Positions 61,905 to 64,000 of a DNA stretch of 64,000 nt are shown piece after piece. Source of the DNA: Rhodococcoides kyotonense (GTDB taxonomy: Bacteria > Actinomycetota > Actinomycetes > Mycobacteriales > Mycobacteriaceae); NCBI RefSeq assembly GCF_900188125.1, contig NZ_FZOW01000009.1, forward strand, positions 203,330-267,329, in the 5' to 3' direction. The notes beneath the pieces were generated by a model that was given only the letters and a program-made list of their open reading frames with translations, was not told where the DNA came from and did not search any database. Every line of letters begins with the position of its first letter. Positions within the stretch are counted from its first letter, which is position 1. A program made the translations under genes and the position numbers.

Positions 61905-62501
61905 ATGACGTACACCACCAGAGAAGAATTCGAGACCTTGCATGCCGTGCGAATCCGAGGGATGGCACAGCCGGAGGGGGTCGCCGAAGGTATCGGATCC
62001 TCGACCGATTCGGTTCGGCTCGTGCTCGACGACGCCGTCGCTCGCGGACTTGCCAAGTCACGCACCGGCGGTCGCGTTCAGGGATACACGCTGACCCCCG
62101 ACGGCAGAACCCGTCATGAGCATCTGTTGGCCGAACACGTCACGACCGAGGAACGTGAAGGTCTATCGGAGGCCTACGAGGCATTCCTCGCCCCCAATCG
62201 CGCGTTCAAGGCAGTGACGACGAAGTGGCAGACGGAGGCCGAAGGCGACATCACCGTCGTCGAGGCGGATCTGCTCGAACTTCACCGAGTCATCGGTGAC
62301 GTACTGTCGACCGCCGCGTCCGCCGCACCGCGGATGAAGTTCTATCAACCGCGATTCGAGAATGCGCTGACCGCATTTCGCGGTGGGGACACGTCCGCCC
62401 TCGCGAGGCCGATGTCGGGTTCGTACCACGACGTATGGATGGAACTGCACGAGGATTTGATCCTCAGTCTCGGTCGAGTGAGGTCCGACCACGACGAGTA
62501 A
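61905..62501 (+). CDS. winged-helix protein with helical C-terminal domain
   Basis: A 198-residue protein. Its N-terminus (TREEFETLHAVRIRGMAQPE, then GIGSSTDSVRLVLDDAVARG and GRVQGYTLTPDGRTRHEHLL) reads as a winged-helix DNA-binding fold of MarR or PadR type. The C-terminal ~110 residues are helical without a known motif. It could be a local regulator, or an adaptor for the phosphotransfer proteins. ATG 61905 has AAAAGGAACG. It is the last gene of the 55526 operon, and a hairpin follows about 120 bases downstream. Confidence 0.72.
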   Translation: MTYTTREEFETLHAVRIRGMAQPEGVAEGIGSSTDSVRLVLDDAVARGLAKSRTGGRVQGYTLTPDGRTRHEHLLAEHVTTEEREGLSEAYEAFLAPNRAFKAVTTKWQTEAEGDITVVEADLLELHRVIGDVLSTAASAAPRMKFYQPRFENALTAFRGGDTSALARPMSGSYHDVWMELHEDLILSLGRVRSDHDE

Positions 62502-62619
62502 CACGGGGGTCACTCATTCTGGGTGAACCCCGTCATCTCATAGGGGAACCCACGCCGGCCGCCATACATCGACGAGGTCTCGCCAGCCACCCCCAAGCAT
62601 ACAGCGGACTGGCACCAGC

Positions 62620-62650
62620 CACTTGATTCGGGACCACCGAATCAAGTGGC
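62620..62650 (+). terminator. 13-bp perfect hairpin downstream of the cluster
   Basis: CCACTTGATTCGG (62620-62632) with its perfect complement (62638-62650), loop GACCA. It follows the last gene of the cluster by 120 bases. No strong T-run is present. Confidence 0.5.
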
Positions 62651-62782
62651 TTCATCCGCTCAGGTCCATTCGCCCGTCCGGCGCTGATTTCGAACATTCG
62701 ATGAGTCCACATGGACCCGACGATTCCCCGGATTCCGACCCAGCGGGAAACGAGTAATGACACGCTCGCGGCACGCAGACGA

Positions 62783-62817
62783 AAAAAGCGGCCTCGGAAC
62801 TTTCCGAGACCGCCGCT
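62783..62817 (-). terminator. intrinsic terminator of the tRNA-Pro remnant
   Basis: Read on the minus strand, a GCGGTCTCGGA / TCCGAGGCCGC hairpin (one G-T pair) is followed by a T-run (AAAAAA on plus at 62783-62788). It lies 15 bases after the 3' end of the tRNA-Pro fragment and is therefore likely the original tRNA terminator. Confidence 0.65.
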
Positions 62818-62832
62818 GACCTGCTCTTATAT

Positions 62833-62875
62833 GTCGGGCTGACAGGATTTGAACCTGCGACCACTTGACCCCCAG
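62833..62875 (-). tRNA. tRNA-Pro(GGG) 3' fragment, probable attachment site
   Basis: Minus strand from 62875: CTGGGGG (anticodon loop, GGG), TCAAG, variable loop, GCAGGTTCAAATCCTGT (T arm), CAGCCCGA (acceptor and discriminator). The 5' half of a tRNA (acceptor 5' strand, D arm and first half of the anticodon stem) does not follow: sequence beyond 62876 shows no tRNA pattern. A tRNA 3' fragment starting in the anticodon loop is the usual direct repeat left when an integrase inserts an element. It is not a functional tRNA here. Confidence 0.7.
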
Positions 62876-63523
62876 CTACATGCAAGGGGTTCCCGTGGGT
62901 CCAGCTGGAACCACGAAACCAGGCCTGAGCAGGCACGAGCGTCCAGCGAGGTACACACAGATCCGTACCCGATCGCACCGAGTTGTGACAACCTCGTGAC
63001 ACCCAGAAACTACGAAAACGCGCGCACTTGACTCCCCCACCAACACTCAGCCGCCGCACCACCACTCGGGTTCGGCGTGAGAGCGGGTTCAGTACACACC
63101 GTGACCGTCCGCCCCCGTACACACGTCCAACGGCTAACCTCCGGCAAACTGCCGAACTCGAACCGAAACCCGCTGTGCCACTTGACCAGAATCAAGCGCG
63201 ACCAGTCCACAACAGACACCGCACTCTTCCGGCCCTCAGGATCGTACAAACCGGTCCAACGAAGTCCACACACTTTCAACCCAATACGTCTCCGAATCTG
63301 GATCCCCGCTGTCGCCGAGCCCATACCCGACGATCACGTGTGACACCAAGGCGTCAGCGACGTCGCAACGGCAGACGCAGCAACCATCCACATAACGCGT
63401 TGCGTCAATAACGCCACACGTTATACCATCGAGGATGTGCTGCAGTCCTTCGCCACAGAATTCCCATTGGTCAATCGCGTCGTAGCGGCGTCGATTCTGA
63501 ACGTGACGAGCGGGAACGGCGTG
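62876..63523. other. 648 bases with no supported gene
   Basis: Apparent frames here are short and mutually antisense, without recognisable domains or ribosome sites. One minus-strand frame exists only because it reads through the tRNA fragment. Base composition becomes less GC-rich near 63400. I see no RNA gene or repeat; an attachment-flanking spacer of an integrated element is likely. Confidence 0.4.
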
Positions 63524-63805
63524 TTAGTGGCCGACGTATCCCCTGTCGCTGCCGTCACGATCCTTGTCATTGAGGATTCTGATAATTTCTTTGACCATCG
63601 GAATTTCATCTTTCAATAGATCAAGCAATTTATTCTCGCCTGCTATCGCTTCCTTGTCCGTTCGCCGCTCGGGGTGCTTGTTGTGGAGTGCAGCGTGGAA
63701 CCATTCAGTCCGGATGATAAAAGCCCAAGAGCCCACCCGAGACACCTTGCTTCGCGATTTGTTGTCAGACAGTCGCACCGCCAGCGGCTTTAGCGTGTTC
63801 TGCAT
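63524..63805 (-). CDS. hypothetical protein (93 residues)
   Basis: A charged, soluble frame: RTEWFHAALHNKHPERRTDKEAI-like centre and a helical LLDLLKDEIPMVKEIIRIL C-terminus. It looks protein-like but matches nothing I know. Start ATG 63805 lacks a clear ribosome site; the frame is open back to a stop at 63863. It has lower GC than the catabolic genes, consistent with an acquired element. Confidence 0.4.
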   Translation of the reverse strand: MQNTLKPLAVRLSDNKSRSKVSRVGSWAFIIRTEWFHAALHNKHPERRTDKEAIAGENKLLDLLKDEIPMVKEIIRILNDKDRDGSDRGYVGH

Positions 63806-63862
63806 GCGATCGAGGCTGGCGGGCAGTGACGTGTCCTTGAACCGACCGTGTTCCAGAGCGCT

Positions 63863-63904
63863 CTAGGCATCCTCGTAGAGCCTCAGTAGCTCTTCAAGAT
63901 CATT
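63863..63904 (-). pseudogene. 3' remnant of a gene cut by the IS3 element
   Basis: Between the IS left end and a TAG at 63863-63865 the minus strand reads DLEELLRLYEDA then stop, in line with the hypothetical frame that follows. It looks like the end of a gene whose body is beyond the insertion, though it is only 13 codons. Confidence 0.35.
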
Positions 63905-63905
63905 G

Positions 63906-64000
63906 TGAACCGTCTCGGGTTTGATGCCGCTTCGTCCTTTGTGAAGGATGAAGCACATGTCGAAGCGTTACCCGCCCGAGCAACGTGAGCGAGCAGTGAA
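63906..64000 (+). mobile_element. IS3-family insertion sequence, left end (cut by window edge)
   Basis: TGAACCGTCTCGGG from 63906 resembles the left inverted repeat of actinobacterial IS3 elements (TGAACCGCCCCGG, from memory). It is followed 51 bases later by the start of orfA. The right end and orfB are outside the window. Confidence 0.65.
63957..64000 (+). CDS. IS3-family transposase orfA, N-terminal fragment
   Basis: From ATG 63957 the frame reads MSKRYPPEQRERAV and runs off the end. This is the standard start of the IS3 OrfA helix-turn-helix protein (xKKYxPEFRERAV). It binds the inverted repeats and, after a frameshift with OrfB, gives the DDE transposase. Only 14 complete codons are visible, but the motif is distinctive. 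Confidence 0.75.
   Translation, partial: MSKRYPPEQRERAV

Noticed and set aside
62833..62909. A complete functional tRNA gene
   Set aside because: No 5' acceptor strand, D arm or 5' anticodon stem can be found beyond 62876; only the 3' fragment matches.
62652..63122. A minus-strand 156-codon frame containing VAGSNPVSPT
   Set aside because: That peptide is the well-known translation of a tRNA T arm and acceptor; the frame simply reads through the tRNA fragment.
1..64000. CRISPR arrays, rRNA genes, phage structural genes
   Set aside because: No regularly spaced repeats, rRNA signature or phage-like proteins were seen.

Overview
The window is high-GC actinobacterial DNA, most like Rhodococcus or a close relative in the Mycobacteriales. 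The basis is GC-rich codon use, frequent GTG starts, many ATGA/GTGA-coupled genes and many acyl-CoA dehydrogenase, crotonase, FCD-type GntR and PucR paralogs. Almost all of it is one large catabolic region. Nothing in it looks like core housekeeping apart from a tRNA-Pro remnant at the right end.

Left half (1-26412) is CoA-thioester chemistry: an AliA-like acyl-CoA ligase, acyl-CoA dehydrogenases, several crotonases, short-chain dehydrogenases, a MaoC-type hydratase pair, a thiolase, HMG-CoA lyase, a CoA transferase, an alpha-methylacyl-CoA racemase-like protein, two transporters (DMT, MFS) and an FCD-GntR regulator. An AliA-like ligase, a BadH-like dehydrogenase, a BadK-like hydratase and a BadI-like C-terminus together suggest beta-oxidation-style cleavage of a cyclohexanecarboxylate-type ring. 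The racemase and HMG-CoA lyase point to methyl branches. A terpenoid-derived alicyclic acid would fit, but that is inference.

Right half (27010-62501) is unusual. It holds six paralogs of a lipocalin-like (AttH/CrtC-like) family marked by HRDHSWG, and three paralogs of a large family I do not recognise, marked by EGESGLIPRQEYE. It also holds four proteins with phosphohistidine swivel domains: one PPDK-like protein lacking the PEP-binding barrel, one rifampin-phosphotransferase-like protein lacking the ATP-grasp, one stand-alone swivel and one swivel fused to the unknown family. Two APH-type kinases each sit next to a small partner gene, and there are two phosphatases of different folds. A P450 with ferredoxin and ferredoxin reductase, an aldehyde and an alcohol dehydrogenase, a sugar-type ABC importer and six regulators complete it. 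My reading is that the right half hydrates, oxidises and phosphorylates a substrate whose acid product feeds the left half. The phosphoryl-relay part is the best candidate for an undescribed system.

Regulation appears shared. TGGTCnGACCA-like palindromes, typical of FadR-type GntR operators, occur in promoter regions from 15.4 kb to 55.5 kb. A separate 20-bp motif (CCCCGAAAGRGG core) occurs in three promoter regions of the swivel-domain operons.

Right end (62502-64000): a tRNA-Pro(GGG) 3' fragment with a terminator looks like one end of an integrated element lying to the right. The IRL and first codons of an IS3-family transposase mark the edge, and the IS interrupts a small gene remnant.
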